From contig VSOH01000306.1 of assembly GCA_009774735.1 (NCBI GenBank), forward strand, positions 8,266 through 72,265: DNA of 64,000 nt, in the 5' to 3' direction. Positions within the stretch are counted from its first letter, which is position 1, and the number at the start of each line of letters is the position of its first letter. The position numbers and the translations under genes were made by a program. The notes beneath the pieces are model-generated. The model was given only the letters and a program-made list of their open reading frames with translations. It did no database searches and was not told the DNA's origin. Origin of the DNA: Clostridiales bacterium (GTDB lineage Bacteria > Bacillota_A > Clostridia > Oscillospirales > Acutalibacteraceae). Shown piece after piece: positions 1 through 8,349 of the stretch.

Positions 1-2
1 TA

Positions 3-341
3 TACGACGTATGCAACGACAACCAGTTTGATAACTGCACGCCACTTGACTTTGCCAACTTCCTTAACGTAAGGGAAGAGGCAAAGGCTATACCTGTTGT
101 GCCGAAAGAGAAACTGAGGGTATGCTATATGGTCTATGCCGTGTCGCAGAACATCACCCCAAGAAAAGAGGCGTTGATATGGTCTGAGTTGTTCCTCAGT
201 CGATGCGGCATTAACAAGTCTTACTATGACAAGCACCGCACCGACATCTGCGCCGACCACGCTACCGAGGACAACAAGAATTACCGCAAATCTATTGACA
301 AAGCCATCAATGAATGGCGTTCAAGGCGTAGAATCCCGTAG
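3..341 (+). CDS. Hypothetical protein of the mobilizable element, 5' partial
   Basis: The reading frame is open from base 3 to the stop at 341, so the gene begins before the window. A GTG at 99 could be an internal start, but coding-like sequence rich in N, D and F precedes it. I do not recognise a domain. The visible part is hydrophilic and mostly helical, with the segment ALIWSELFLSRCGINKSYYD and a basic C-terminus. A strong terminator follows about 45 bp downstream, so it is the last gene of its transcript. Confidence 0.55.
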   Translation, partial: YDVCNDNQFDNCTPLDFANFLNVREEAKAIPVVPKEKLRVCYMVYAVSQNITPRKEALIWSELFLSRCGINKSYYDKHRTDICADHATEDNKNYRKSIDKAINEWRSRRRIP

Positions 342-383
342 AACTCCCGTTTCACCCCACCTGCGACATCTAAAGGAAACTTG

Positions 384-434
384 CAAACGCACTATACGAC
401 TGAAAATCAGCGTACAGTGCGTTTGTCTTTTTTT
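384..434 (+). terminator. Rho-independent terminator after the partial gene
   Basis: The arms CAAACGCACT (384-393) and AGTGCGTTTG (416-425) pair perfectly, with further pairing inward (TACG with CGTA). A run of seven T follows within 428-434. The position just after the stop at 341 fits termination of the upstream transcript. Confidence 0.8.
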
Positions 435-567
435 ACCTTTCCCCACGGAAGCCACATTGCACCCTATGGCGGCAGTTGTAATTTTGCATCGGAATCCAAA
501 GGCTGACAAGACCATCAATCAGCACTGTTCCAAGATGATAAACATTAACTTAATAATAAAATTACCG

Positions 568-810
568 ATGCAGACAAAACGTAAACTTCTCAACTCACAG
601 GAGGCAGCCGAATATCTCGGACTTTCGCTGTCCTACTTCCGCAAGATGATGATGAGACGTGTGATCCCCATGTACAAGCCGAGCGGCAAGCTCTGTTTCT
701 TTGACCCGGACGACCTTGACGCATACCTGACGAGTATCCGCATATCATCGCAGAGCGAGATAGACAGCGAGGCTGAGCGTTACCTTGCGAACAACAGAAA
801 ATCACATTAA
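568..810 (+). CDS. Helix-turn-helix (HTH_17, excisionase/MerR-like) protein
   Basis: This 80-residue protein has the small winged HTH common to Xis factors and to the regulators beside Bacteroidales integrases. The LNSQEAAEYLGLSLSYFRKM segment (residues 7-26) is the HTH, and KLCFFDPDDLDAYL is the typical wing and final helix. The frame is open further upstream, but the ATG at 568 is chosen because homologous sequence begins there and the upstream part overlaps a terminator. It probably binds element DNA to steer excision or to regulate the mobilization genes. Twelve bases separate it from the next gene. Confidence 0.75.
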   Translation: MQTKRKLLNSQEAAEYLGLSLSYFRKMMMRRVIPMYKPSGKLCFFDPDDLDAYLTSIRISSQSEIDSEAERYLANNRKSH

Positions 811-821
811 CAACCTAAGCT

Positions 822-1316
822 ATGGTAACAGACATTCCAAACAACACAAAGGGCACGAAGCCCGCGACCACCGTAGAATCAAAATCAAAAGATTATAAGA
901 CCACTGACCAGAAGAAAATCCGGATTATAATGGAGTTCCTTCAAGGGTGCTCACCTTACGAGTCCGATGCGCTCCGCGCCCTGCTTGCAGTGGCAAAGGG
1001 CACGACCTCGGCAGAATCCATGCCTCAGTATGACCGCACGGCAATCAATCGCTATCTCAACTTCGGATGCGACAAGGAAACAGGAGGTGTTGACGCAATA
1101 CGCGAACATCGGCAGTCCCGAAGCCTTGAGCTTATGAAAACCGTGTCGCAGTATGTGGAGAAGGAGGACATCATCAACATCACATCGGTGTTACTCGCTA
1201 TATCTTCTGACAAAAAAGATATAGAAAATATTGTCAGCAACCTACCGAAGATACAGACAGCCGCCACCCCAAACACAACATCGGGCATACCGGGTAATAA
1301 CGCACCTTCAAAGTAG
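822..1316 (+). CDS. Hypothetical protein of the mobilizable element
   Basis: The 164-residue product is not recognised. The first 30 residues are K/T-rich and disordered, the middle (about 35-125) is helical, and the tail is rich in P, T, N and S. It starts 12 bases after the HTH gene on the same strand and is probably cotranscribed with it. No signal peptide or membrane segment is visible. Position next to the excisionase-like gene suggests a role in replication or regulation of the mobilizable element, but nothing in the sequence fixes this. The 260 bp that follow (1317-1576) hold no gene I can support. Confidence 0.5.
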   Translation: MVTDIPNNTKGTKPATTVESKSKDYKTTDQKKIRIIMEFLQGCSPYESDALRALLAVAKGTTSAESMPQYDRTAINRYLNFGCDKETGGVDAIREHRQSRSLELMKTVSQYVEKEDIINITSVLLAISSDKKDIENIVSNLPKIQTAATPNTTSGIPGNNAPSK

Positions 1317-1576
1317 ATGAAGCAGGAGAAAATACATAGATCCATTTTCCCTACCTTTCCGGTTGTGCCTGTCTTATCTTTTCAAGGTTTCGTGACTTCA
1401 ACAATATTGCCATCATCACAGAGTATGAAATTTTTTCTTAAAAGATGATGCCGTATCCATTTATTTTTTGAAGGAACAAGGAACTTGAACGAGACCTATC
1501 CAAGCCAATCATTGAAACGGAAAGTTCAGACTTCATAAAATCTCCAATGAAAATCACATCTTAAAAAATTACGCAC

Positions 1577-1984
1577 ATGAAGCAACAAAATATAAATCCA
1601 TTTTCAAGCATCAGCCTGAAGCTGACGGCAGATGCCATTGAATGGTTATCGGGAACAACGACCGACAATGACGGTAACGAGATACGGAATATCGACATCT
1701 TCACCGGACTACTGAAGGAGATGAGAACCGCAGCCGGATATGACGGCACATACCGACGACCGCTCAACCTGAAGCCTGGTCAGGCGCAGTTCTCGGAGAT
1801 AGGTCTCGCGGAGCGGTGGAAACTCGGGAGGAAGAAGATGCACAATATCCTCTCCAGAATGGTGGCTGTAGGGTTGGTGGAAATCTACAACTCACGCATA
1901 GGCTCGGTAATCACATTTTCCTGCGTCACCGGCTGGGAGACTCCCGATAAACCGATTGATGACAGTGAAATCAATGACCGATAG
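1577..1984 (+). CDS. Small winged-helix-like protein of the mobilization region
   Basis: This 135-residue protein has a C-terminal half resembling a winged helix: the stretch FSEIGLAERWKLGRKKMHNI (about 74-93) reads as a recognition HTH, followed by a beta wing (LVEIYNSRIGSVITFSCV). The resemblance to replication or conjugation-control proteins is structural inference only. It lies upstream of an oriT-like palindrome and the MobC-relaxase pair, so control of mobilization gene expression is plausible. Start ATG at 1577, with A-rich sequence ahead as usual for Bacteroidota. Confidence 0.55.
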   Translation: MKQQNINPFSSISLKLTADAIEWLSGTTTDNDGNEIRNIDIFTGLLKEMRTAAGYDGTYRRPLNLKPGQAQFSEIGLAERWKLGRKKMHNILSRMVAVGLVEIYNSRIGSVITFSCVTGWETPDKPIDDSEINDR

Positions 1985-2063
1985 TCATTTTTCAGATGTA
2001 CCTGCCCATTCAGGAAAACAGGGGTTGCGACAGCGGAAGTCAGGTAGTATGTTGCGAGATATG

Positions 2064-2102
2064 TTTTGGTGTTACACCCGGCTTCGCCCGGTTGCACCAA
2101 AA
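2064..2102 (+). other. Palindrome, candidate oriT of the mobilizable element
   Basis: TTTTGGTG (2064-2071) and CACCAAAA (2095-2102) are perfect inverted arms around CCGG...CCGG and a CTTCG loop. A GC-rich tract follows. It lies about 90 bp upstream of the MobC-like gene, where origins of transfer of Bacteroides mobilizable elements usually sit. There is no T run, which argues against a simple terminator. The nic site cannot be assigned from sequence alone. Confidence 0.5.
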
Positions 2103-2192
2103 CGCCTCGCCCCTCCCTACGGTCAGGGTCATGGCCGCTCGCAGGCTCGCACCGACAATCAGTTATACAAATCACGGAAAATCCGCTTATAT

Positions 2193-2648
2193 ATGAATAA
2201 TACAGACAATAGCCCCGGCGATAACGCCGAAAAGACGAATCGAAAGAAGCTGCCGCCGGAGGCTGTGCGGTCGTGCACCGTCACCACAAAGGTGACAGCC
2301 GCAGAGCGTGAGAAGATACACGACATTGCCGCCGGATGCAACCTTACACCGAGCGACTACATGAGGCAGCGCGCCCTGGGCTACGAACCGCCGGCGGCAC
2401 TGACCTCCGAGGAATCGGCATTGCTTCGCAACCTCGACGGTTGCCGTGTCGATATACTCAACTTCGCCAACGCCCTTGCCGGCATGAAACAAGACAAGAG
2501 AATCATACTTTTTCAAAAGGTCTCCTTCATGCTCGACTGGTACAGGCAAGTGGTACCGATAACCAACGCCGTAACAGAGTTCCTTAACTCCGTGATAAAC
2601 GGTGGCCGTCTGAGTCCGCGCACAAGGAAAACCATCACAAAAATTTGA
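2193..2648 (+). CDS. MobC-type plasmid mobilization relaxosome protein
   Basis: This 151-residue protein matches the small MobC/BmgB-type accessory proteins that bind oriT and help the relaxase open the strands. After an N-rich leader, the VTAAEREKIHDIAAGCNLTP part reads as a ribbon-helix-helix segment, followed by SDYMRQRALG and a helical C-terminus. The ATG at 2193 is chosen over a longer open frame because that extension crosses the oriT palindrome. It ends four bases before the relaxase start, so the two are translationally close and surely work together. Confidence 0.75.
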   Translation: MNNTDNSPGDNAEKTNRKKLPPEAVRSCTVTTKVTAAEREKIHDIAAGCNLTPSDYMRQRALGYEPPAALTSEESALLRNLDGCRVDILNFANALAGMKQDKRIILFQKVSFMLDWYRQVVPITNAVTEFLNSVINGGRLSPRTRKTITKI

Positions 2649-2652
2649 GAAC

Positions 2653-3849
2653 ATGATAGCGAAAGCAAAATCAATATCGCACGGCATAAATGCCCTTAAC
2701 TACATAACAGGAGTGTCGGCGAACAAGAAACATCCCGAAAAAATATATCATATCTACGACAACTTTCTCCCTCCCGGCATAGACCCGTTGGGGATATGGA
2801 ACTCCGTCAGGCTGGATTCCTTGTCCCGACCACGCATGAAAAACAACCTTATCCGAATAGAGATCAGCCCGGCATCTGAGCATACGCGCAACTACACTCC
2901 CGATGACTGGAAACAGCTCTGGCAGGATTTCGTGACCGAGTTTGACCGTCAGGAGATGAAGGACAAAACAGGCCGTTTGCTATCCCCAAGAACCAATCTC
3001 GCAGGGAGCAAGTCAACCGTATGGCTTCACCTCGAATCCGACAGCGGCACACCTCACCTCCATGCGGTTGTGAGCCGTCTTGACGAAAACGGGAACATCA
3101 ACGATGACCGCAACATCCATCTTCGGGCACAACGGGCGGCGGAACGTATAGCAAGAAAGCGCGGCTGGCAGACAGCGGCAAATATCCATGACATAAACCG
3201 TCAGTCCGTAAGCCGGGACTGCCTTGATGTCCTTAGTCAGATGAGGGAATGGTCGCTTGAAGATTATTTCGCCCGGCTTGAGTCTAAAGGGTATGATGTC
3301 AAGGTCAGGACTGATGAGAAAGGCATAATCCGTGGATATATCCTTAAAAAAGGCAACGCCAGGTTCAAGGCATCCGAGTTAGGCAAAGGCCGCAATCTTA
3401 TGGCATCCAAACTTGAAGGAACGTGGAACAAGTTGCGCCCGAATCAAGAATGGCAGACAAAAGCCGACAGCAGGGAATCCGATATTCGACCGGATTATAC
3501 CTCTTACCGACCCGATACCCGGCGTGTCGAATTCGAGCACGAAAGCAATTCATACACCCGATTTATCCCCGAAAAAGTCATGCAGGTGTTTGATGACGAG
3601 TTCGACAGCCGTGAAATGGATAACTGGGCAGACCTTATCAACGAGGCGTGCTACCACTTCGCCGTGGCTATGGGCTATATGGCGTTCCTGAACACGCCGA
3701 CCTACGTTTCCGGCGGTGGAGGGGCATCGAACAACGACCTCCCGAAAAAGCGTGATGACCTGGAGGAAGAAATCGCCCGCGCCCGTCGTTGTGCCGCCAC
3801 AGCCCGCTCCAAGATAGGAATCATAAGAAAACGAGGATTCAGAAGATAA
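2653..3849 (+). CDS. MobA/VirD2-family relaxase (mobilization nuclease)
   Basis: This 398-residue relaxase nicks oriT and stays bound to the DNA 5' end. The candidate catalytic Tyr17 lies in the N-terminal INALNYITG. The three-histidine metal site is visible as H126 in WLHLESD and H135/H137 in PHLHAVVSR. The C-terminal third is charged and may contact the relaxosome. Family identity (NBU/BmgA-like MOBP) follows from these motifs and from the MobC partner directly upstream. It would rely on the conjugation machinery of a helper element, here perhaps the very element it sits in. Confidence 0.85.
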   Translation: MIAKAKSISHGINALNYITGVSANKKHPEKIYHIYDNFLPPGIDPLGIWNSVRLDSLSRPRMKNNLIRIEISPASEHTRNYTPDDWKQLWQDFVTEFDRQEMKDKTGRLLSPRTNLAGSKSTVWLHLESDSGTPHLHAVVSRLDENGNINDDRNIHLRAQRAAERIARKRGWQTAANIHDINRQSVSRDCLDVLSQMREWSLEDYFARLESKGYDVKVRTDEKGIIRGYILKKGNARFKASELGKGRNLMASKLEGTWNKLRPNQEWQTKADSRESDIRPDYTSYRPDTRRVEFEHESNSYTRFIPEKVMQVFDDEFDSREMDNWADLINEACYHFAVAMGYMAFLNTPTYVSGGGGASNNDLPKKRDDLEEEIARARRCAATARSKIGIIRKRGFRR

Positions 3850-3860
3850 CCGATTGTATT

Positions 3861-4361
3861 ATGGCACTTAAAAAGATTGACATATCCGGCATTGACAGCA
3901 CGATAGCCGAGACGAGAGAGGATGAGCTGCGGCAGAAAGAGATCGAGGCGCAGAGCGACCTCGCCTTACAGATCCGGCTCTTCATGAAAGAGACTCCCTA
4001 CATCATCAATGAAATCCGGGAGGCAGCTTCTCCGATGGACGCTCAAAAGTTCTCATCGGCAGTCAGTGAGAATCTCCAGAAGTCCGCAACCGAAATGGCT
4101 GCGACATTCAACGCCAAAGTCAAGCCGATGGCCGATAAGATGGAGACCGCAAGAAACTGCGTCATCGTTCCAGCACTCGCCGCCTACATAATTCTCTTTT
4201 CCCTGATATGGCTGTTCGTATTTCTCGCATTGGTAATTTTCGCAAATTCCCATGCCATACATTCCGAAGAGATAAATTCGCTTGTCTCCCTGATAATCTT
4301 CTTTTGGGTGGTCTCAGTGGCACTCGTCACCTATCTCACCCGAAAATTCAAATGGCAATGA
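3861..4361 (+). CDS. Two-helix membrane protein of the mobilizable element
   Basis: This 166-residue protein has a soluble helical N-terminal part (1-100) and two hydrophobic segments near residues 102-128 and 138-158, then a short basic tail (TRKFKWQ). The domain pattern is like the small membrane proteins often found 3' of relaxase genes in Bacteroidales mobilizable elements. The function is unknown; docking of the relaxosome to the coupling protein is a guess. The ATG at 3861 follows the relaxase stop by 11 bases. Its stop overlaps the ATG of the next reading frame. Confidence 0.6.
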   Translation: MALKKIDISGIDSTIAETREDELRQKEIEAQSDLALQIRLFMKETPYIINEIREAASPMDAQKFSSAVSENLQKSATEMAATFNAKVKPMADKMETARNCVIVPALAAYIILFSLIWLFVFLALVIFANSHAIHSEEINSLVSLIIFFWVVSVALVTYLTRKFKWQ

Positions 4362-4909
4362 AAACGCAAACCGCAAAAATGTTACCCGGCCATTCTCCAC
4401 ATTCCGATACATTCCGGAAAATGCCGATAAAACACCTCCGGCGTGACCGCATTGTTACCCGATTGAAAACAACAGTTTGTTACCCATTGATAATCACCAC
4501 GAAACATGGATATATTGAAAATTTCCATCACTATTTCTTCACCCTGGCACCAGATGACAAGTACATCAAATATACGATGGAAAAGGCAATGTACCTCATT
4601 GATGAAACAGGTTTAGCCCAGTATAATGCGTTGAAGGAGAAAGGTTTTTACGGTAATATCATGGGTACGAGTGCTGTGTTCAGCATCTTCTGTGACAGCA
4701 TCCAGTTCAACAAGGACAATATGAGCTTCACCTACTATGGCAGACAGCGTATCGAGCGACGCACAAGCATTCTGATGCGAGAACTCGTCACCGAAGGCTT
4801 TGTCAAGAGGGTTCCACGCACCGAGAACAACCCTCACGGACTCCTCATCGTCAACTGGCGCACCATCTTGAACAAGGACATCGACCAGCGTGCCAAGTCA
4901 AGTTATTAG
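4358..4909 (+). CDS. traK: TraK, C-terminal part fused to the end of the inserted element
   Basis: From about 4505 the product matches TraK of CTnDOT-type systems, a VirB8-like inner-membrane channel component: FHHYFFTLAPDD, then TMEKAMYLIDETG, the long VDS/FCDSIQF strand region, ILMRELVTEGFV and NNPHGLLIVNWRTILNKD. The usual N-terminal cytoplasmic part and membrane helix (about 60-70 residues) are missing. In their place an open frame from the inserted element (ATG 4358, or an internal ATG at 4574) supplies unrelated residues. Without the helix the protein should not work as TraK. The stop lies 81 bp before traL. Confidence 0.7.
   Translation: MKTQTAKMLPGHSPHSDTFRKMPIKHLRRDRIVTRLKTTVCYPLIITTKHGYIENFHHYFFTLAPDDKYIKYTMEKAMYLIDETGLAQYNALKEKGFYGNIMGTSAVFSIFCDSIQFNKDNMSFTYYGRQRIERRTSILMRELVTEGFVKRVPRTENNPHGLLIVNWRTILNKDIDQRAKSSY
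4381..4485 (+). repeat. GTTACCC direct repeats at the inner end of the mobilizable element
   Basis: GTTACCC occurs at 4381-4387, 4454-4460 and 4479-4485, the last two as TTGTTACCC. CATTCCG also repeats at 4400-4415. The cluster lies just inside the inferred insert/traK junction and resembles arm-type recombinase or excisionase binding sites. The role is inferred from position. Confidence 0.4.
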
Positions 4910-4990
4910 TCCCTTTGGTAACAGCATTCTGCTTACAGACAGAGACCAAGCCCGGCACAGTATTGTTTACATGTAATAAAAGATAGAATT

Positions 4991-5419
4991 ATGGGAATCA
5001 AGAAAATCATCTTAGGCGAACCCATGCCCGACGAGAATGACCCTAAGTACAAGGAAAGAGCCGAGCGAGACCGCAAGGCAGGACAGCAGTTCGCCCATGC
5101 CGTCGGCTTGGACAGACTCGCCGCCTTCATTCAGCGTTTCGCCACCAACCACAATAAGATATTCCTTGGAATTATTTTTGGCTTTGTGCTGTTCAGTGTC
5201 GGTCTTAACCTCTACAGAATGTCGAGAGCAGTCACGTACCGACCGCAGCAAAGTAGTGCGATAGAACGGCAGGAGCAGAATCTGAAATTCAAACGCCACC
5301 ATGCGCCCACTCGAAACGAGCCTCCCCACTCCGCATCATCACAACCATCAGAGAACAAAGGGATAGAAAACAGTAACCACTTACAACTCGAAGAATATGA
5401 AGCTCACAGAAAAGATTAA
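4991..5419 (+). CDS. traL: TraL-like conjugation protein (DUF3989)
   Basis: This 142-residue protein lies between traK and traM, the position of TraL in CTnDOT-type transfer operons. It has a charged N-terminus, a single membrane helix at about residues 57-75 (IFLGIIFGFVLFSV) and a hydrophilic, disordered tail. Family members are small single-pass inner-membrane proteins; the present one has a longer tail than usual. The assignment rests on context and topology, since little sequence is conserved. Its 3' end overlaps the traM start by 23 bp. Confidence 0.6.
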   Translation: MGIKKIILGEPMPDENDPKYKERAERDRKAGQQFAHAVGLDRLAAFIQRFATNHNKIFLGIIFGFVLFSVGLNLYRMSRAVTYRPQQSSAIERQEQNLKFKRHHAPTRNEPPHSASSQPSENKGIENSNHLQLEEYEAHRKD

Positions 5420-6635
5420 CTTCAATCAGCCCAAGTACAAGCTACCGGCAGTTATCTACATACCGTTGGTACTATTAGGCTTCGCAGTCTTCCGTCTTTT
5501 CAACACAGAGAAGATAGAAGTCACCACCGCCGAGACCACCGAATACTACAACGACAAGTTGCCAGCCGCAAATATCAAGGGCGACGGAATCGGTGACAAA
5601 TACACCAACATGCTCAATGATTTTGGTAAAATCAAGGATGAATCAGCCGTAGAGAATATCGAGCGAGGCAATGAAGACGTAAAGGAAAGCTACGAGTCCC
5701 AGTATTCCGATGCCGAGATAGCCGCCATGGATCAGAGCAACGACAAAGCCAAGGAGTCCATGGAACGCCTCCAGAGGCTCCAGGACCAGATCAGAGAGCA
5801 GCAAGCCAAGGACAACCAGTTTGCCCAAGACCGCACAGGAGGCAATACCGACGAAGAAGAGGAAACCCTCAATAGCCTCCGTCAGGCACTTGCAGATGCA
5901 AGACTCGCAGGTCAGCAACAAGGCGCAACCGCCATGAACAAACTCGAAGATGCCTCACAGACAGCAGGAGCAGAAGCAAGAAACAAAATAGAAGGCAAGA
6001 CCGTTGTCGAAGCCAATGTCACCCCAAATGAAAAAGCCGTTAACGAAATCGCAGAGGATGCCGAAGCCGAGCAAGTCGTAAAATCCCAGAAGGAAACCAG
6101 CGACTATTTCAACACCATCGGCAACAACGAGCCAGAGCAGAAACTCATAAAAGCCATCGTTGACGAAGACATAACCGCTGTTGACGGATCAAGGGTAAGA
6201 CTCAGGCTCCTCGATGACATTGACATCGGTGAAAGAACCATCCCTACAGGAACCTACCTCTATTGCATGATGAGTGGCTTCAGTCAGCAGCGAGTCAAGG
6301 GAACCGTCAAGAGCATCCTTATCAACGATGAACTTGTCAAGGTCAACCTCAGCATCTACGACACTGACGGCATGGAAGGCTTATATGTTCCGAAGAGCAG
6401 CTTCAGGGAAACGGCAGACAATATCGCCAGTGGCGCACTCAGCCAGACCATGAACCTCAATGACGGCAGCTCATCAGGCGGCACCTTCAGCCGTTGGGGA
6501 ATGCAAGCCATTCAGAACGCCTATCAGAAGACCACCAATGCCATATCCAAGAACATCAGGAAGAACAAAGCCAAGATCAAGTATGGCACACAGGTCTATC
6601 TGATTAACTCCAAGGAGAAACGAACAAATAAGTAA
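5397..6635 (+). CDS. traM: Conjugative transposon protein TraM (VirB10-like)
   Basis: The 412-residue protein has the TraM layout: short cytoplasmic N-terminus (KINFNQPKYKLP), one membrane helix (about 17-35), a long Q/E-rich coiled segment (about 95-235) and a C-terminal beta-domain (about 250-350). The C-terminal domain carries VRLRLLDDIDI, IPTGTYLYCMMSGF and VNLSIYDTDGMEGLYVP, the family signature. By analogy it spans the periplasm and links inner- and outer-membrane parts of the mating channel. It overlaps traL and ends 6 bp before the next gene. Confidence 0.88.
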   Translation: MKLTEKINFNQPKYKLPAVIYIPLVLLGFAVFRLFNTEKIEVTTAETTEYYNDKLPAANIKGDGIGDKYTNMLNDFGKIKDESAVENIERGNEDVKESYESQYSDAEIAAMDQSNDKAKESMERLQRLQDQIREQQAKDNQFAQDRTGGNTDEEEETLNSLRQALADARLAGQQQGATAMNKLEDASQTAGAEARNKIEGKTVVEANVTPNEKAVNEIAEDAEAEQVVKSQKETSDYFNTIGNNEPEQKLIKAIVDEDITAVDGSRVRLRLLDDIDIGERTIPTGTYLYCMMSGFSQQRVKGTVKSILINDELVKVNLSIYDTDGMEGLYVPKSSFRETADNIASGALSQTMNLNDGSSSGGTFSRWGMQAIQNAYQKTTNAISKNIRKNKAKIKYGTQVYLINSKEKRTNK

Positions 6636-6641
6636 GAAGCA

Positions 6642-7481
6642 ATGAACGAATCAGGAGTATTAACCACCAAGCAAGAAGTCAAAGAGTATGTCGGCTTTGA
6701 ATACGCATTCCCCAAGGAAGAGTGCGTGTTCGTCGGCAGACTCGACTACAGGAACTGGTTCAACAAAGGAAATGTCTATGGCTTAGTGTGCAATTTCACC
6801 ACGGCAAACGGCAAGAAAATAGCACTCTTGGCATTCCGGCATAAATATCCAAACGAAATCTATGCTCCCAAGGACTGTGACATAGACTTTGCCCATGACG
6901 TAGAGGACGATAGCATCTGGAAAATCACCCTTGTAAACACCAAATATGGGAACCTGTATTGGAAACAGGCAGAATTAGTTTCCCAATACGACGAAGATGA
7001 CACCATACTGAGCTACGAGAAGATAGAAACCTACACGCAGGAACAAATCCAAGAAGCCATCGCAGAACGTGAGCGCAAGAAGCAGGAAAAAGCTGAAAAG
7101 GAACGGCATAAGGCAGAACGCCGACGTGAAAGGCAATACCAAAAAGAGCTTAAAGCCAACAATCATTGGGGGCGACGGCTCAGGCTTGTAAAGGCATTCA
7201 GGGAAAAAACCTTGAAGGACAAGCAGATAAAGGAGTATGCAACCTACGAAATCTGTTTTGTAATCTCCTATGACCGCAAGAAGATGTGTTGTCCAAAAGG
7301 CATATTCTTCAACACAAGGAAAGCAAAGAACGCACGTTACATACGCTTCCCGGAATCCTGTCAGAACTGTGAGATAAAGGAGTGTCAAGGAACCTACCAG
7401 ACTCAGATTCAAATCGGCGATAAATGGATTACCACTGATGAGAAGCGTACTGACTATTCAGAAGATGAAGATATATATTAA
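6642..7481 (+). CDS. Hypothetical protein with coiled coil and cysteine-rich end, between traM and traN
   Basis: The 279-residue product is not part of the standard CTnDOT set, where traN follows traM directly. Residues 1-125 look globular. Residues about 132-175 are an almost pure E/K/R helix (for example QEKAEKERHKAERRRERQYQ). The C-terminal part has clustered cysteines (MCCPKG, CQNCEIKEC) that could bind a metal. No signal peptide or membrane helix is seen, so it is probably cytoplasmic. Its location in the operon suggests a conjugation role, but no function can be assigned. Confidence 0.55.
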   Translation: MNESGVLTTKQEVKEYVGFEYAFPKEECVFVGRLDYRNWFNKGNVYGLVCNFTTANGKKIALLAFRHKYPNEIYAPKDCDIDFAHDVEDDSIWKITLVNTKYGNLYWKQAELVSQYDEDDTILSYEKIETYTQEQIQEAIAERERKKQEKAEKERHKAERRRERQYQKELKANNHWGRRLRLVKAFREKTLKDKQIKEYATYEICFVISYDRKKMCCPKGIFFNTRKAKNARYIRFPESCQNCEIKECQGTYQTQIQIGDKWITTDEKRTDYSEDEDIY

Positions 7482-7493
7482 ACCAGAAAAGAT

Positions 7494-8345
7494 ATGAACA
7501 CTATCAAGAAAATTGGCGTACTAATGATGTGCGCAATCTCCGCAATGTCAATGAAGGCACAGACAACCACTGACGAAATGCAGTTGTTGACTGTCAACGA
7601 GAATGTCACCACCGTTATCACCGCCAGCGAGCCTGTCCGTCTGGTGGACATCAGTACCGACAAGGTCGCAGGTGATCAGCCTATCAACAACACTATACGT
7701 CTGAAACCCAAGGAAGGCGTAGAGGTCAATAAGGACGGCGACATTCTGGCCATCGTGACCATCGTCACAGAGCGTTACCGTACTCAGTATGCCTTGATTT
7801 ACACATCAAGACTCACAGAGGCTGTGACAGATAAGAACATCGAGTTGGACGAAAGGATTGCCTACACCAATCCTGCCGTTTCCATGAGCACCGAGGATAT
7901 GACAAGATATGCACGTCAGATTTGGAACAGTCCTGCCAAGTTCAGGAACGTCGGCACCAAGATGCACAGAATGTATATGCGTCTGAACAATATCTATGCT
8001 GTTGGCGAGTACTTCTTCCTCGATTTCAGCGTAGAGAACAAGACCAACATACAGTTTGACATTGACCAGCTCAGAGTCAAGCTCAGCGATAAGAAAACCA
8101 GCAAGGCAACCGTCGTTCAGACCATTGAACTCACTCCAGAGCTCATTCTTGAACCTACCAGAGGCTTCAAGTACGGGTACAGGAACGTCATCGTCCTGAA
8201 GAAGATGACCTTCCCGAACGACAAAGTCCTTACCATCGAACTCAGTGAGAAGCAGATCAGTGGCAGAACCATCTATCTGAACATCGAGTACAACGATGTC
8301 CTTACCGCAGACAGTTTCAACCATGCAATCCTTTATGAAGAGTAA
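7494..8345 (+). CDS. traN: Conjugative transposon protein TraN (VirB9-like)
   Basis: This 283-residue exported protein has a signal peptide (residues 1-22, ending MSMKAQ) and the TraN pattern: an N-terminal beta-domain (EPVRLVDISTDKVAG), a linker with VSMSTEDMTRYARQIWN, and a C-terminal beta-sandwich (MRLNNIYAVGEYFFLDFSVEN, then FDIDQLRVKLSDKK). TraN is the VirB9-like outer-membrane core component that contacts TraM and TraO. It lies 12 bp after the previous gene and 4 bp before traO. Confidence 0.85.
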   Translation: MNTIKKIGVLMMCAISAMSMKAQTTTDEMQLLTVNENVTTVITASEPVRLVDISTDKVAGDQPINNTIRLKPKEGVEVNKDGDILAIVTIVTERYRTQYALIYTSRLTEAVTDKNIELDERIAYTNPAVSMSTEDMTRYARQIWNSPAKFRNVGTKMHRMYMRLNNIYAVGEYFFLDFSVENKTNIQFDIDQLRVKLSDKKTSKATVVQTIELTPELILEPTRGFKYGYRNVIVLKKMTFPNDKVLTIELSEKQISGRTIYLNIEYNDVLTADSFNHAILYEE

Positions 8346-8349
8346 AACT

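Larger units (their letters stand above)
1..4510. mobile_element. Right part of an integrated mobilizable element (IME), left end outside the window
   Basis: This segment holds a typical Bacteroidales mobilizable-element set: excisionase-like HTH, winged-helix protein, oriT-like palindrome, MobC-type accessory protein, MobA/VirD2-type relaxase and a small membrane protein. Its codon use looks more GC-rich than that of the conjugative genes downstream. The right boundary is inferred at about 4485-4515, because the ORF that follows becomes a recognisable TraK only from about 4505 onward. The integrase and left end are not in the window. The boundary is an inference; the missing TraK N-terminus is seen directly. 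Confidence 0.65.

Noticed and set aside
226..567. Upstream extension of the HTH gene
   Set aside because: The open frame crosses a strong terminator (384-434) and overlaps another gene; the HTH family start fits ATG 568.
1956..2192. Longer start for the MobC-like gene
   Set aside because: This part crosses the oriT-like palindrome and has a low-complexity arginine-rich composition unlike the family.
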